This document shows positions 1-8,408 of a stretch of 64,000 nt of DNA, piece after piece. The DNA lies in assembly GCF_002926165.1 (NCBI RefSeq), contig NZ_MAGP01000114.1:1-64000 (forward strand), in the 5' to 3' direction. Under the pieces are notes generated by a model. That model saw only the letters and a program-made list of their open reading frames with translations, did not search any database and was not told the DNA's origin. The stretch's first letter is position 1, and every line of letters begins with the position of its first letter. A program made the position numbers and the translations under genes. This DNA comes from Micromonospora chalcea. GTDB taxonomy: Bacteria; Actinomycetota; Actinomycetes; Mycobacteriales; Micromonosporaceae.

Positions 1-56
1 GGGTGCGGGTGGGGAACTGCGTCGACAGGGCAGGGGCGTGGCTCCACACTGGGCGG

Positions 57-599
57 GTGGAACATCGCGATCTTGTTCGGGTGAGCAAGCGGCTGTCGCT
101 GGCGTTGCGGCACCGGCCCGACGCGTACGGCCTGCGGCTCGACCGGGCGGGCTGGGTGCCGGTCGCGGACGTGCTCGCCGGGCTGGGGATCAGCCGCGCT
201 CACCTGGACGCCGTGGTCGCGGGCAACGACAAGCAGCGCTTCGCGGTGGAGACCGGCCCGGACGGGGCCGACCGGATCCGCGCCAACCAGGGGCACTCGG
301 TTCCGGTCGACCTCGGCCTCACCCCGGCCGCGCCGCCGCCCCGGCTGTTCCACGGCACCGGCGAGGCCGTGCTGGACGCGATCCGGGCGCAGGGGCTGCG
401 CCGGGGCGGGCGTCACCACGTACACCTGTCACCTGATGTGGCGACGGCCCGGCGCGTCGGCGCGCGCCGGGGCGGCGCGGTGGTGGTGCTGACCGTGGAC
501 GCGGCGGCGATGGCCGAGGCGGGGTACCTGTTCTACCGCTCGGCCAACGGGGTGTGGCTCACCGACACGGTGCCGCCGGCCTACCTCGGCACCACCTGA
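57..599 (+). CDS. kptA: RNA 2'-phosphotransferase, Tpt1/KptA family
   Basis: Predicted to transfer an internal RNA 2'-phosphate to NAD+, giving ADP-ribose 1'',2''-cyclic phosphate; the bacterial substrate is uncertain. The family signature is complete. An N-terminal winged-helix part carries LSLALRHRP with the Arg-His pair, followed by RANQGHS. The ADP-ribosyltransferase-like half carries LFHGT, HHVHLS and a final GVWLTDTVPP. About 180 aa is the normal length. The frame is open back to position 3, but homology begins at VRVSKRLS, so the GTG at 57 was chosen; no convincing ribosome binding site precedes it and the start is uncertain. It converges on the molybdoenzyme gene, 7 bp away, and has no functional link to it that I can see. 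Confidence 0.88.
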   Translation: MEHRDLVRVSKRLSLALRHRPDAYGLRLDRAGWVPVADVLAGLGISRAHLDAVVAGNDKQRFAVETGPDGADRIRANQGHSVPVDLGLTPAAPPPRLFHGTGEAVLDAIRAQGLRRGGRHHVHLSPDVATARRVGARRGGAVVVLTVDAAAMAEAGYLFYRSANGVWLTDTVPPAYLGTT

Positions 600-606
600 G
601 CGGGCG

Positions 607-1890
607 TCAGCAGGCGGTGACCGGGTGGGCCACCACGGCGTCGAACAGGTACGCGAGGTCGTTCACGGCGGCCCGGTCGGGCTGGACGGCGCCGGTGCAG
701 TCGGTGGCGCGGGCACGCAGCGTGTGCCGGCCCGTGGCCGGCGGGCGCCAGCGGACGGTCCAGCGCTGCCAGGCGCCGCCCCGGTCCGCGGTGACCAGGT
801 CGGCCGGGCGCCACCCGTCGCCGGTGTCCACCTCGACGTGCGCGATCGGGCCGTTGCCGGACCAGGAGCGGCCGGTCAGCAGCACGTCCTCGCCGGACGG
901 CAGCCGGGCGTCCCAGGGCAGCTCGAACGCGCTGCGCACCGGCTGGGCGGTGAGCGCGGTGCCGCCGGCGGGGTGGCCGGGGCCGAACATGCGGTAGAAC
1001 TGCGTGTTCCACGGCGAGAACAGCGGGGTGGTGGAGACCTCGATCGCGCCCACCCACTTGATCGAGGCGATGCCGACCCAGCCGGGCACCACGACCCGCA
1101 CCGGGAAGCCGTGGTCGGCTGGGAGCGGCTCGCCGTTCATCTCGTACGCCAGCAGCACGTCGTCGAGCGCCTTCGCGATGGGCATCGGACGGCGTACCCG
1201 GCCGAGGTTGACCCCGCCGGAGACGTAGTCCGGGTCGAGGCCCTCGGGCATCACGTCGACCGCCTCGTCGCGCAGCCCGGCCAGGCGCAGCACCGTGCCG
1301 AGCCGCACGCCCCGCCAGCGGGCCACGCCGACGCTGCCCAGCCCCCACGCCACGCCCGGGGCGGGGTCGCCCTGCTGCTCGGCGAAGTAGCGGCGCCCGT
1401 TGCCGGCGCACTCCAGCAGCGCCGCGTGCTCCTCGGCGGGCAGCCGGCGCAGCTCGTCGAGGTCGAACTCGACCGCGTCGTCCCGGGTCGGCGCGCCGCG
1501 CAGCCCGTCGCCGAACAGGCGCAGCCGCCAGGTGGCCGCGTCCAGGTGCGGCGTGACCGTGTGGTTGCGGACGAAGAAGCGGTCGATCGGGACCACGTAC
1601 TCCTGGCCGGCCATCGACGGCCAGCGCATCTCGGCGTTGGTGTCCAGCGGGCGCAGCAGCTCCGCCGGCAGCGGCTTGACGATCGGCGCGCCGGGGTCGA
1701 CGCCGACCGGCGCGGACGTCACCGCTACCGGCTCGCGTTCCGCGGCGGCGGCGGTCACCGCGGCCATCGCCGCGCCCACCTCCAGCAGCCGGTCGCGGTC
1801 GACGCCCGGCCCGTGCGCCTGCCCGGCGAGCCACTGCCGGCTCCGGTCGGCGTCGTGGACGGCTTCGGCTGAGGACGAGGACTGACTCAC
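607..1890 (-). CDS. Sulfite-oxidase-family molybdopterin oxidoreductase
   Basis: Cytoplasmic-type molybdenum cofactor enzyme of the sulfite oxidase family, 427 aa. The Moco-binding domain covers roughly residues 85-290, with FFVRNH near 105 and the probable molybdenum-ligand Cys161 in LLECAGNGR. GVARWRGVRLGTVL and GIASIKWVGAI follow. A C-terminal Ig-like dimerisation domain covers about 300-420. I see no Tat or Sec signal and no heme domain, so the electron acceptor is unknown. The start is GTG with GGAGGT upstream. The neighbours are sulfur genes transcribed the same way, so oxidation of sulfite released from sulfonates is a reasonable inferred role. A TCCTA-N9-TAGGA dyad lies 33 bp upstream of the start. 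Confidence 0.88.
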   Translation of the reverse strand: MSQSSSSAEAVHDADRSRQWLAGQAHGPGVDRDRLLEVGAAMAAVTAAAAEREPVAVTSAPVGVDPGAPIVKPLPAELLRPLDTNAEMRWPSMAGQEYVVPIDRFFVRNHTVTPHLDAATWRLRLFGDGLRGAPTRDDAVEFDLDELRRLPAEEHAALLECAGNGRRYFAEQQGDPAPGVAWGLGSVGVARWRGVRLGTVLRLAGLRDEAVDVMPEGLDPDYVSGGVNLGRVRRPMPIAKALDDVLLAYEMNGEPLPADHGFPVRVVVPGWVGIASIKWVGAIEVSTTPLFSPWNTQFYRMFGPGHPAGGTALTAQPVRSAFELPWDARLPSGEDVLLTGRSWSGNGPIAHVEVDTGDGWRPADLVTADRGGAWQRWTVRWRPPATGRHTLRARATDCTGAVQPDRAAVNDLAYLFDAVVAHPVTAC

Positions 1891-1922
1891 GGCTGACCTC
1901 CGGGGTGGGCGACGCTGCCTTT

Positions 1923-1939
1923 CCTATTCAACCAGTAGG
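1923..1939. promoter_or_regulatory. Candidate operator, CCTA-N9-TAGG dyad
   Basis: CCTATTCAACCAGTAGG is a palindrome (TCCTA-N9-TAGGA including flanks) in the gap upstream of the molybdoenzyme gene. Read on the minus strand it is CCTAC-N7-ATAGG, the same pattern and spacing as the dyad between ssuA and ssuD. A shared sulfur-responsive regulator site is an inference; the cognate protein is not in the window. Confidence 0.4.
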
Positions 1940-1974
1940 ACTTCCCGTCGATCCATAGCAGGTCGGCGGCACGG

Positions 1975-2613
1975 TCACGCCGCGCCGATCAGCGTCACCA
2001 CCCCGGCCGCCACGAGCACGCCGGCCCAGAGCCGGTCGACGTTGAACCAGGCCCGGCGCAGCACACCGACGCCGAGCACCTCGTACACGGCCACGGCCAC
2101 GGCCAGCGCGACGCCGAGCATGGCGGCGGTGTGCACGGCCGCCGCGAACAGGCCGGTCAGCGCGCCGGCCGGCGCGGCGGCGAGGTGCCCGGCGTGCGAG
2201 CCGGCGCCGACCGCCGGTTCGGCGAGCAGCACCGGCAGCAGCATCAGGCCCGCGCCGTGCGCCGCCGACATCAGGAACGACCAGGCGGTGAGCTGCGCGG
2301 CCGACAGCCGCATCCCGGCCCACCGGAAGTGCCGGTCGGACAGCAGCCGCCACAGCCCGAACCCGACCAGCAGCACCCCGCCGGTGACCGCGACCGCAGT
2401 GCTCGCCGTCACCGACCGGGTGGCGCTGACCAGCGCGGCGACCACCGCCACCGACGCCAGGTGACCGGCCGCGATCGGCGGCAGCGCCGCCAGCAGCGCC
2501 GCCCGGCGGCGCTCCTGCAGGCCCCGGGCCACCGCGAACAGCCAGCCCATCGCCGGGTTCAGGCCGTGGAACGCGCCGAGGCCGGCCAGCGCCGCCCAGG
2601 TCGCGCCGGTCAC
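1975..2613 (-). CDS. Multi-pass membrane protein coupled to the methanethiol-oxidase homologue
   Basis: About 212 aa with roughly six hydrophobic segments and no soluble domain. The N-terminus carries a distinctive FHGLNPAMGWLFAVARGLQ sequence and the middle has SAAHGAGLMLLP. I do not assign it to a named family; the layout vaguely recalls HupE/NicO-type or other small metal or sulfur transporters. The GTG start overlaps the stop of the upstream gene as GTGA, so translation is coupled to it. By context it could export or import a metabolite or metal (for example copper) for the methanethiol-oxidase homologue, but that is inference only. The sequence between its stop and the molybdoenzyme start holds a candidate operator. 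Confidence 0.7.
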   Translation of the reverse strand: MTGATWAALAGLGAFHGLNPAMGWLFAVARGLQERRRAALLAALPPIAAGHLASVAVVAALVSATRSVTASTAVAVTGGVLLVGFGLWRLLSDRHFRWAGMRLSAAQLTAWSFLMSAAHGAGLMLLPVLLAEPAVGAGSHAGHLAAAPAGALTGLFAAAVHTAAMLGVALAVAVAVYEVLGVGVLRRAWFNVDRLWAGVLVAAGVVTLIGAA

Positions 2614-4016
2614 GGGAAGCAGTACGAGTCGGACGACGCGTCGCCGCCCTGCAACCGGGTCTGGTGCACGCGCAGGCCGCGGAACTCCTCCCCGCGCGGG
2701 AAGAACCGCGGATCCGGCACGAGGCCGCCGCTGCCCGGGTCGACGTCGAGCTTCGCCACCCAGGCGCCCACCCCGTCGGGGTAGAACTGGTCGTCCCAGG
2801 CGCCGTAGAGCGAGTTGCTGACGTAGACGCGGCGGCCGTCGCGGCTGATCTCGACCATCTGCGGGCCGCCGGCCAGCGGCTCGTCCGGGTACGCCGGGTG
2901 CGGCGTGCGGTTGACGATGCCGCCCAGGCGCACCGAGCCGACGCGTACCGGGTGGAACGGGTCGCTGACGTCGTAGCGGATCAGCTCTCCGGTGCCCCAG
3001 CAGGAGACGTGCAGGAACCTGTCGTCCACTGACAGGTCGATGTCGGTGACCAGCGGCGGCACCGCCCCGAACGGCTTGAGCAGGTCCGGCAGGTCCGCCG
3101 GGTCGGCCGGCTCGGCCGGGATGTCGATCACCTTGGTGACCGCCCAGGCGTCGCCGTCGCGGTGCCACAGCCAGATCGAGGCGGACAGGTCCTCGACGCT
3201 GATCACCACGCCGACGAAGCCGTACGACTTCGTCGGGTCGTGCGCGGGGCGCAGCTCCAGCGGCATCTGGTACTGGTCGCCGAGGTCGACGCGCTGCACG
3301 TGCCGGCGCTTCGCCAGGTCCCAGAAGTGGATCGCGTGCCCGTATTTGCGCCCCAGCAGCAGTTCCCCGACGATGCCGTCCTCGATCATCGACGGCGTGC
3401 CCCACTCGCTGGTGACCAGCACGTCCTGCGTGTAGTGCCACCAGAAGTCGTACGCCAGGAACTGCGGCCCCCGGTCGGCCTCCCACGCGCCGCGTACCTC
3501 GAAGGTGGTGTGGTCGAGCACGGCGATGCCGCCGGGCCCCTCCTGCCCGTCCGCGCCGCCGAGCGCGGAGACGTAGATGCCGTCCGGCCCGCAGTGCACG
3601 GTGTGCGGGCGGGAGTATCCGGCGCGCTTGCCGAGTTCCTCCGGGCCGATTACCTTCACCAGTTCGGGGCGGCGCGGGTCGGGCTTGGTGTCGAGCACGT
3701 GGATCCGGGACGAGCGCAGGCCCGGCACGATCAGGTAGCGGCGTTCCACGTGCGGGTGCGGCGCGGTGGGGCAGAGCGCGCTGCTGCACGCGTTCCAGCC
3801 GAAGTGGTGCAGCTCGTCGCCGGTGTTCGGCAGCTCGGTCCAGCCCACCACCCGGCCGTACGAGTCGGAGTCCGGGTCGGTGTCGAGCACCGCGATGGCG
3901 TCGGGGCGCTGCCCGGCGCGGTCGAACGCGGCGACGTACGCGAGTTTCTCGGCCGGCGCGGTGGCGGCGAGCGCGGGGGAGGGGTAGAAGGTCGGGTCGG
4001 GGGTCCAGCGGGTCAT
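2610..4016 (-). CDS. Selenium-binding protein / methanethiol oxidase family
   Basis: 468-aa member of the SELENBP1/methanethiol-oxidase family, beta-propeller enzymes that oxidise methanethiol to formaldehyde, H2S and H2O2 and are copper-dependent in characterised bacteria. Family blocks are all present: LHHFGWNACSSALCP with His70-His71 and Cys77 (corresponding to the selenium-binding Cys of human SELENBP1), RPHTVHC, GHAIHFWDL, VSCWGTGELIRYD and a final SDSYCFP. No signal peptide is seen, while some characterised bacterial enzymes are periplasmic. The ATG has GGGAGA upstream. It lies 16 bp after ssuB and overlaps the membrane-protein gene by 4 bp, so it is probably part of the ssuABC transcript. 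The exact substrate is unproven. Confidence 0.88.
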   Translation of the reverse strand: MTRWTPDPTFYPSPALAATAPAEKLAYVAAFDRAGQRPDAIAVLDTDPDSDSYGRVVGWTELPNTGDELHHFGWNACSSALCPTAPHPHVERRYLIVPGLRSSRIHVLDTKPDPRRPELVKVIGPEELGKRAGYSRPHTVHCGPDGIYVSALGGADGQEGPGGIAVLDHTTFEVRGAWEADRGPQFLAYDFWWHYTQDVLVTSEWGTPSMIEDGIVGELLLGRKYGHAIHFWDLAKRRHVQRVDLGDQYQMPLELRPAHDPTKSYGFVGVVISVEDLSASIWLWHRDGDAWAVTKVIDIPAEPADPADLPDLLKPFGAVPPLVTDIDLSVDDRFLHVSCWGTGELIRYDVSDPFHPVRVGSVRLGGIVNRTPHPAYPDEPLAGGPQMVEISRDGRRVYVSNSLYGAWDDQFYPDGVGAWVAKLDVDPGSGGLVPDPRFFPRGEEFRGLRVHQTRLQGGDASSDSYCFP

Positions 4017-4032
4017 CGGTTCTCCCTCGCGG

Positions 4033-4758
4033 TCAGCCGGCGGGTACGCCGAGGCGGTCGAGCAGGTGGCGGCGCAGCGCGCCGAGGGCCGGGTCGTCGG
4101 GGCTCGGGGTGGGGCCGAGGCGTACCGGCACCTCTTCGGCGATCACGCCGTCGTCGAGGAGCAGGACGCGATCGGCGAGCAGCAGCGCCTCCTCCACGTC
4201 GTGGGTGACGAGCAGCGCGGCGAAGCCGTGCTGGGCGCGCAGCCGCCGCAGCAGCCCCTGCATGCGCAGCCGGGTCAGCGCGTCCAGCGCGCCGAACGGC
4301 TCGTCCAGCAGCAGCAGGTCCGGTTCGCGGACCAGCGCGCGGGCCACCGCGACCCGCTGCGCCTGCCCGCCGGACAGCTCGGCGGGCCAGGCCCGGCCCC
4401 GGTCGGCGAGCCCGACCTCGGCCAGCGCGCGGCCGACCCGGTCGTCCACGTCCGGCCCGGTCAGGCCGAGCGCCACGTTGTCCGCCACCCGCTTCCACGG
4501 CAGCAGCCGGTGCTCCTGGAACACCACGGCGGCGGTGCCGTGCACCGTGTGCTCGCCGCCCGCGTCGCCGTCGAGCCCGGCGAGCACGCGCAGCAGCGTG
4601 CTCTTGCCGGATCCGCTGCCGCCCAGCAGCGCCACCGTCTCCCCGGCGCCGATGATCAGGTCCACCCCGGCCAGCACCACCGCCGGGCCGAAGGACCGGG
4701 TCACCGCGCGCGCGGTGAGCAGCGGCCCGGTCAGGTCGCGCGCAGTCCGCGTCGCCAC
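4033..4758 (-). CDS. ssuB: Alkanesulfonate ABC transporter ATP-binding protein
   Basis: ATPase subunit of a nitrate/sulfonate/taurine-type importer, 241 aa. Walker A is GGSGSGKST, the Q-loop is VFQEHRLLPWKRV, the signature is LSGGQAQR, Walker B is LLLLDEPFGALD and the switch is THDVEEA. The LLPWKRV Q-loop is characteristic of the SsuB/TauB/NrtD group. It overlaps the permease gene by 28 bp and is followed 16 bp later by the methanethiol-oxidase homologue. Sulfonate specificity comes from the neighbouring SsuD-type monooxygenase and SsuA-type binding protein rather than from this sequence alone. Confidence 0.92.
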   Translation of the reverse strand: MATRTARDLTGPLLTARAVTRSFGPAVVLAGVDLIIGAGETVALLGGSGSGKSTLLRVLAGLDGDAGGEHTVHGTAAVVFQEHRLLPWKRVADNVALGLTGPDVDDRVGRALAEVGLADRGRAWPAELSGGQAQRVAVARALVREPDLLLLDEPFGALDALTRLRMQGLLRRLRAQHGFAALLVTHDVEEALLLADRVLLLDDGVIAEEVPVRLGPTPSPDDPALGALRRHLLDRLGVPAG

Positions 4759-5567
4759 GCCAGCGTCCTCCTCTCCGCGTACCGGATGAGCAGGTCGGAG
4801 GCGAGCCCCAGCAGCGCGTAGATGAGCAGGCCGAGCACCACCACGTCGGTCTGGCTGAACTCGCGTGCCTCCATCATCAGGAAGCCGACGCCGGTCTGCG
4901 CGTTCACCTGCTCGCCGACGACCAGGCTGAGCCAGGCCGCGCCGATGGCCAGCCGCAGCCCGAGGAACAGCGCCGGCAGCGCGCCGGGCAGCACCACGTG
5001 CCGCAGGCGGGCCGCCGCGCCGAGACCGCAGGTGCGCGCCGCCTCGACCAGGCGTTCGTCGATGTCGCGGATGCCGGCGTACGTGTTGAAGTAGATCGGG
5101 AAGAACGCGCCGAGCGCGACGAGCGTGACCTTCAGCGACTCGCCGATGCCGACCCAGATGATCAGCAGCGGGACCAGGCCCAGGTGCGGCAGCATCCGGG
5201 CCATCTGCACCGGCGGGTCGACCAGGTCGTCACCGAGGCGCAGCAGCCCCGCCGCCGCGCCGAGCACCAGCGCCAGGCCGCCGCCGATGAGCAGGCCGAG
5301 CGCGGCGCGGGTGAGCGAGTCGAGCAGGTGCACGCCGAGCGTCCCGTCGCGCGCCAGCCGCCACCCGGTCGCGAGCACCGCGCTGGGCGCGGGCAGCTTC
5401 TCCGCGGCGAGCAGGCCGGTGCGCGCGGCGACCTCCCAGGCGAGCACCAGCACGACCGGGCTCACCGCGCGCCGCCACCGCCGCGAGGCGCGGGCCCGGG
5501 ACCGCCGCGGCGTCGCCCGATCGGGTACGACAGCGGGGATCGCCTCGGCCAGCGCCGGACCGCTCAC
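4731..5567 (-). CDS. ssuC: Alkanesulfonate ABC transporter permease
   Basis: 278-aa inner-membrane permease of the SsuC/TauC/NrtB type. An Arg-rich N-terminal tail of about 35 residues precedes roughly six transmembrane helices. The cytoplasmic coupling loop is EAARTCGLGAAARLRHVVLPGALP-like and ends in the usual Gly-x-Leu-Pro; FFPIYFNTYAGI and GAAWLSLVVGEQ are further family motifs. The GTG start overlaps the ssuA stop as GTGA, so the order of translation is ssuA, ssuC, ssuB. It forms the channel for the binding protein encoded upstream. Confidence 0.92.
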   Translation of the reverse strand: MSGPALAEAIPAVVPDRATPRRSRARASRRWRRAVSPVVLVLAWEVAARTGLLAAEKLPAPSAVLATGWRLARDGTLGVHLLDSLTRAALGLLIGGGLALVLGAAAGLLRLGDDLVDPPVQMARMLPHLGLVPLLIIWVGIGESLKVTLVALGAFFPIYFNTYAGIRDIDERLVEAARTCGLGAAARLRHVVLPGALPALFLGLRLAIGAAWLSLVVGEQVNAQTGVGFLMMEAREFSQTDVVVLGLLIYALLGLASDLLIRYAERRTLAWRRGLRAT

Positions 5568-6538
5568 TGGAACGCCTCGTTGAACCGGCCGTCCACCCGC
5601 CCGGCGATGTCGACCGGTCCGGGCACCAGCTTCAGCTCCACGAAGCTGTCCGCGATGGCCTGCAACTCCGCGCCGATCTCCGGGGTGACCGGGGCGAGCG
5701 GCTTGGCGCTGCGGGCCAGCGCCCGGGTGGTCACGTCGAGCGGGATCTTCAGCTCCGGGGCGAGGACGGCGGCCCGCTCGGTCGGGTGGGCGATGCCCCA
5801 GTCGGTGGTCTGCCGGTACGTGTCCAGGAACGCGCGTACGTCGGCGGTGCGGTTCTTCACCGCGTCCGGCGCGGCCAGCACGTACTCGCGGTTGCCGGCC
5901 AGGCCGGTGGCGTCGGCGAGCACCCGCACGCCGGGCTGCTCGGCCAGCGCGAAGTAGGGATCCCAGATGATCCAGGCGTCGACCTGCCCGTTGTCGAACG
6001 CGGGCCGCCCCTCGGCGGGCTTGAGGTACTTCACCTTGATGTCGGCGAGCGTCATCCGGTTCGCCTCCAGCAGCTTGACCAGCAGCCAGTGCACGTTGGA
6101 GCCCTTGTTCAGCGCGACCGTCTTCCCGCGCAGGTCGGCGAATCCACGATACGGGCTGCCCGCCTTGACCAGAACCGCCTCGCCCTGCGGGATCGGCTGG
6201 GACGTGCCGACCACGGAGAACGGGATCTTGCCGGCGGCGGCGAACACGGGTGGGGCCTCGCCGACCTGACCGATGTCGATCGAGCCGGCCTTGAGCGCCT
6301 CGGTCAGCGCCGGGCCGCTCTCGAACAGCGACCAGGTGACGTTCTTCGCGTCGCCGCGCGCCTTGACCAGGCTGAGCCCGCCGAAGCGCTGGTAGCCGAT
6401 CCGCAGCGGGCCGTCACTGCCGCCGCCGCTGGCGTCGGCCGCCTCGCCGCCGCAGGCCGCCAGCGCCGTCGCGGCCAGCAGCGCGAGGGTGGTGAGCAGC
6501 GCGGCCACCGGCCGGCGGCGGGTTCTGGGGGTACGCAT
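5564..6538 (-). CDS. ssuA: Aliphatic sulfonate-binding lipoprotein
   Basis: Periplasmic-binding-protein-type receptor for sulfonates, 324 aa. A lipoprotein signal (Arg-rich start, hydrophobic stretch, lipobox LAAC) ends near residue 28. The mature protein begins with a Gly/Ser linker, then LRIGYQRFGGLSLVKA, a KGSNVHWLL block and VDAWIIWDPYFA, all typical of SsuA/TauA/NrtA-like proteins. The frame is open further upstream to 6640, but the ATG at 6538 is preceded by GAGGAG and starts the signal peptide. The gene is first in an operon with ssuC, ssuB, the methanethiol-oxidase homologue and a membrane protein, and is divergent from ssuD. Confidence 0.92.
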   Translation of the reverse strand: MRTPRTRRRPVAALLTTLALLAATALAACGGEAADASGGGSDGPLRIGYQRFGGLSLVKARGDAKNVTWSLFESGPALTEALKAGSIDIGQVGEAPPVFAAAGKIPFSVVGTSQPIPQGEAVLVKAGSPYRGFADLRGKTVALNKGSNVHWLLVKLLEANRMTLADIKVKYLKPAEGRPAFDNGQVDAWIIWDPYFALAEQPGVRVLADATGLAGNREYVLAAPDAVKNRTADVRAFLDTYRQTTDWGIAHPTERAAVLAPELKIPLDVTTRALARSAKPLAPVTPEIGAELQAIADSFVELKLVPGPVDIAGRVDGRFNEAFQ

Positions 6539-6584
6539 GGCGACTCCTCGGGGAGGGAAGGGCCCGGCATCGACGGGCGACAGC

Positions 6585-6605
6585 AACCTACCAACCCGAT
6601 AGGTT
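6585..6605. promoter_or_regulatory. Candidate operator, AACCTA-N9-TAGGTT, between ssuA and ssuD
   Basis: Perfect 6-bp arms AACCTA and TAGGTT separated by nine bases, in the 140-bp divergent promoter region. It contains CCTAC-N7-ATAGG, matching the site upstream of the sulfite-oxidase-type gene. TTTTATGGGTAG follows directly. It is positioned to control both directions. The regulator is unknown. Confidence 0.5.
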
Positions 6606-6678
6606 TTATGGGTAGTCTGTCGGAGTGGTCGTCCCACCACTCAGGAGACGGCCCGTCCGACGCGCACCGGAGGCCCCC

Positions 6679-7845
6679 ATGTCGCTCACCTTCCACTGGT
6701 TCCTGCCGACCTACGGCGACAGCCGGGACATCGTGGGCGGCGGACACGGCGTACCGGTCGGCACGGCGGGTGGCGCGCGACCGGCCAGCGTGGCGTACCT
6801 GGGGCAGATCGCCCGCACCGCCGAACAGCTCGGTTTCGCCGGCGCGCTCACCCCCACCGGCGCCTGGTGCGAGGACGCCTGGCTGACCACCGCCATGCTC
6901 ACCGAGGTCACCGAGCGGCTGAAGTTCCTCGTCGCGTTCCGGCCCGGCCTGCTCTCACCCACCCTCGCCGCGCAGATGGCGTCCACGTTCCAGCGCCTGT
7001 CCGGCGGGCGGCTGCTACTGAACGTGGTCACCGGCGGCGAGTCGGCCGAGCAGCGCGCGTACGGCGACTTCCTGGACAAGGACGCCCGCTACGCGCGTAC
7101 CGACGAGTTCCTGCACGTGGTGCGGGCGCTGTGGCGCGGCGAGACGGTCGACCACGACGGCGCCCACGTGCGGGTCGAGGGCGCCCGGCTCGGCCGGGTG
7201 CCCGACCCGGTGCCGCCGGTCTACTTCGGCGGGTCGTCCGGCGCGGCCGGACCGGTGGCCGTCCGGCACAGCGACGTGTACCTGACCTGGGGCGAACCGC
7301 CCGCGCAGGTGGCCGGCAAGCTGGACTGGATCCGCGGGCTCGCCGCCGGGGCCGGGCGCGAGCTGCGGTACGGCATCCGGCTGCACGTGATCAGCCGGGA
7401 CACCGCCGAGGAGGCCTGGGCCCAGGCCCGCAAGCTGCTCGACGGCATCCCCGAGGCTGACGTGCGCGCCGTGCAGGAAGGGCTGCGGCGCAGCGAGTCC
7501 GAGGGGCAGCGGCGGATGCTCGACCTGCACGGCGGCTCCCGCGACGGGCTGGAGGTCTCGCCGAACCTGTGGGCCGGATTCGGGCTGGTACGCGGCGGCG
7601 CGGGCACCGCACTCGTCGGCAGCCACACCGAGGTCGCCGACCGGATCGCTGAGTACCACGCGCTCGGCCTGGACGAGTTCATCCTCTCCGGTCACCCGCA
7701 CCTGGAGGAGGCGTACTGGTTCGGCGAGGGCGTGCTGCCGATCCTGCGGCGGCGCGGGCTGTGGCGGCACCCGGCCGGCGAGCCGGAGATCGAGGCGCCG
7801 GCCGCCGTGCCGTTCTCACCCCAGCCGGTTCCGGCCCGCGGCTGA
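6679..7845 (+). CDS. ssuD: FMNH2-dependent alkanesulfonate monooxygenase
   Basis: Desulfonates alkanesulfonates to aldehyde plus sulfite using FMNH2 and O2. The 388-aa bacterial-luciferase-like TIM barrel has the SsuD start FHWFLPTYGDSR, then FRPGLLSPTLAAQMASTFQ, LLLNVVTGGE, VYFGGSSGAA, VYLTWGEPP and SGHPHLEEAY near the end. The frame runs back to 6625, but the ATG at 6679 has GGAGG five bases upstream and starts the conserved sequence. It is divergent from ssuACB. No SsuE-type FMN reductase is seen in the window, so reduced flavin must come from elsewhere. The released sulfite could be handled by the neighbouring sulfite-oxidase-type enzyme. Confidence 0.93.
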   Translation: MSLTFHWFLPTYGDSRDIVGGGHGVPVGTAGGARPASVAYLGQIARTAEQLGFAGALTPTGAWCEDAWLTTAMLTEVTERLKFLVAFRPGLLSPTLAAQMASTFQRLSGGRLLLNVVTGGESAEQRAYGDFLDKDARYARTDEFLHVVRALWRGETVDHDGAHVRVEGARLGRVPDPVPPVYFGGSSGAAGPVAVRHSDVYLTWGEPPAQVAGKLDWIRGLAAGAGRELRYGIRLHVISRDTAEEAWAQARKLLDGIPEADVRAVQEGLRRSESEGQRRMLDLHGGSRDGLEVSPNLWAGFGLVRGGAGTALVGSHTEVADRIAEYHALGLDEFILSGHPHLEEAYWFGEGVLPILRRRGLWRHPAGEPEIEAPAAVPFSPQPVPARG

Positions 7846-7853
7846 CCGCTAGG

Positions 7854-8408
7854 TCAGATCGGGCGTTGCCCGGTGAGGAAATCGGCGAGCACCCGGGTGT
7901 GCGTGGAGAAGGCCAGCTCGACCGGATCGGTGAGCACCAGCCACTCGGTGGCCTCCTCGGTCGACGCCGACGGCGGCAGGTCACCGATAGCCCGCTCGGG
8001 CAGCACCCCGAAGACCATCATGGTGCCGCCAGCCGGAGCGCCGTGCACCGCGAACAGCCGCGCCTCGCCGGCCTCGGCCAGCAGCCCGGTCTCCTCGCGC
8101 AGCTCCCGCACGAGCGCCTCGGACCACTCCTCGCCGTACTCGACGAAGCCACCCGGGAGCGCCAGCAGCCCCCGGGCCGGTTCGATGTCGCGGCGCACCA
8201 CGACCACGCCGAGCCCCCGCGGCGTGCGGACCGGCAGCACCGCCACCGCCACCGGCAGCGGATTGCGCCACACCGTCTCGCCGCACGAGGAACAGACCCG
8301 CGGCCACCCGGCGCCCGCCGGGTAGGCCGCGCCGCAGAAGGAGCAGTGCGAGTACGGGGTCACGCCGCAGCACGTTACCCGCCCCTGCCGCCCGAGGTCA
8401 GACGTCAC
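7854..8408 (-). CDS. Nudix hydrolase with N-terminal zinc ribbon
   Basis: 184-aa protein with two parts. An N-terminal treble-clef or zinc-ribbon-like module, HCSFCG...VCSSCGE, covers about residues 21-43. It is followed by a Nudix domain whose box reads GGFVEYGEEWSEALVRELRE and ends EETGL. This architecture resembles NudC/NADH-pyrophosphatase-related and ADP-ribose-type Nudix proteins, but the substrate cannot be told. The GTG start at 8408 overlaps the stop of the NADAR gene as GTGA, which supports coupling. A later GTG at 8378 is a possible alternative. The partner is also in NAD/ADP-ribose-linked territory, so a nucleotide-sugar clean-up role is plausible but inferred. Confidence 0.82.
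   Translation of the reverse strand: MTSDLGRQGRVTCCGVTPYSHCSFCGAAYPAGAGWPRVCSSCGETVWRNPLPVAVAVLPVRTPRGLGVVVVRRDIEPARGLLALPGGFVEYGEEWSEALVRELREETGLLAEAGEARLFAVHGAPAGGTMMVFGVLPERAIGDLPPSASTEEATEWLVLTDPVELAFSTHTRVLADFLTGQRPI

Noticed and set aside
581..1872. Very long open frames opposite or beside the molybdoenzyme gene
   Set aside because: High GC leaves other frames open; their translations are Arg/Ala/Gly/Pro-rich with no family motif.
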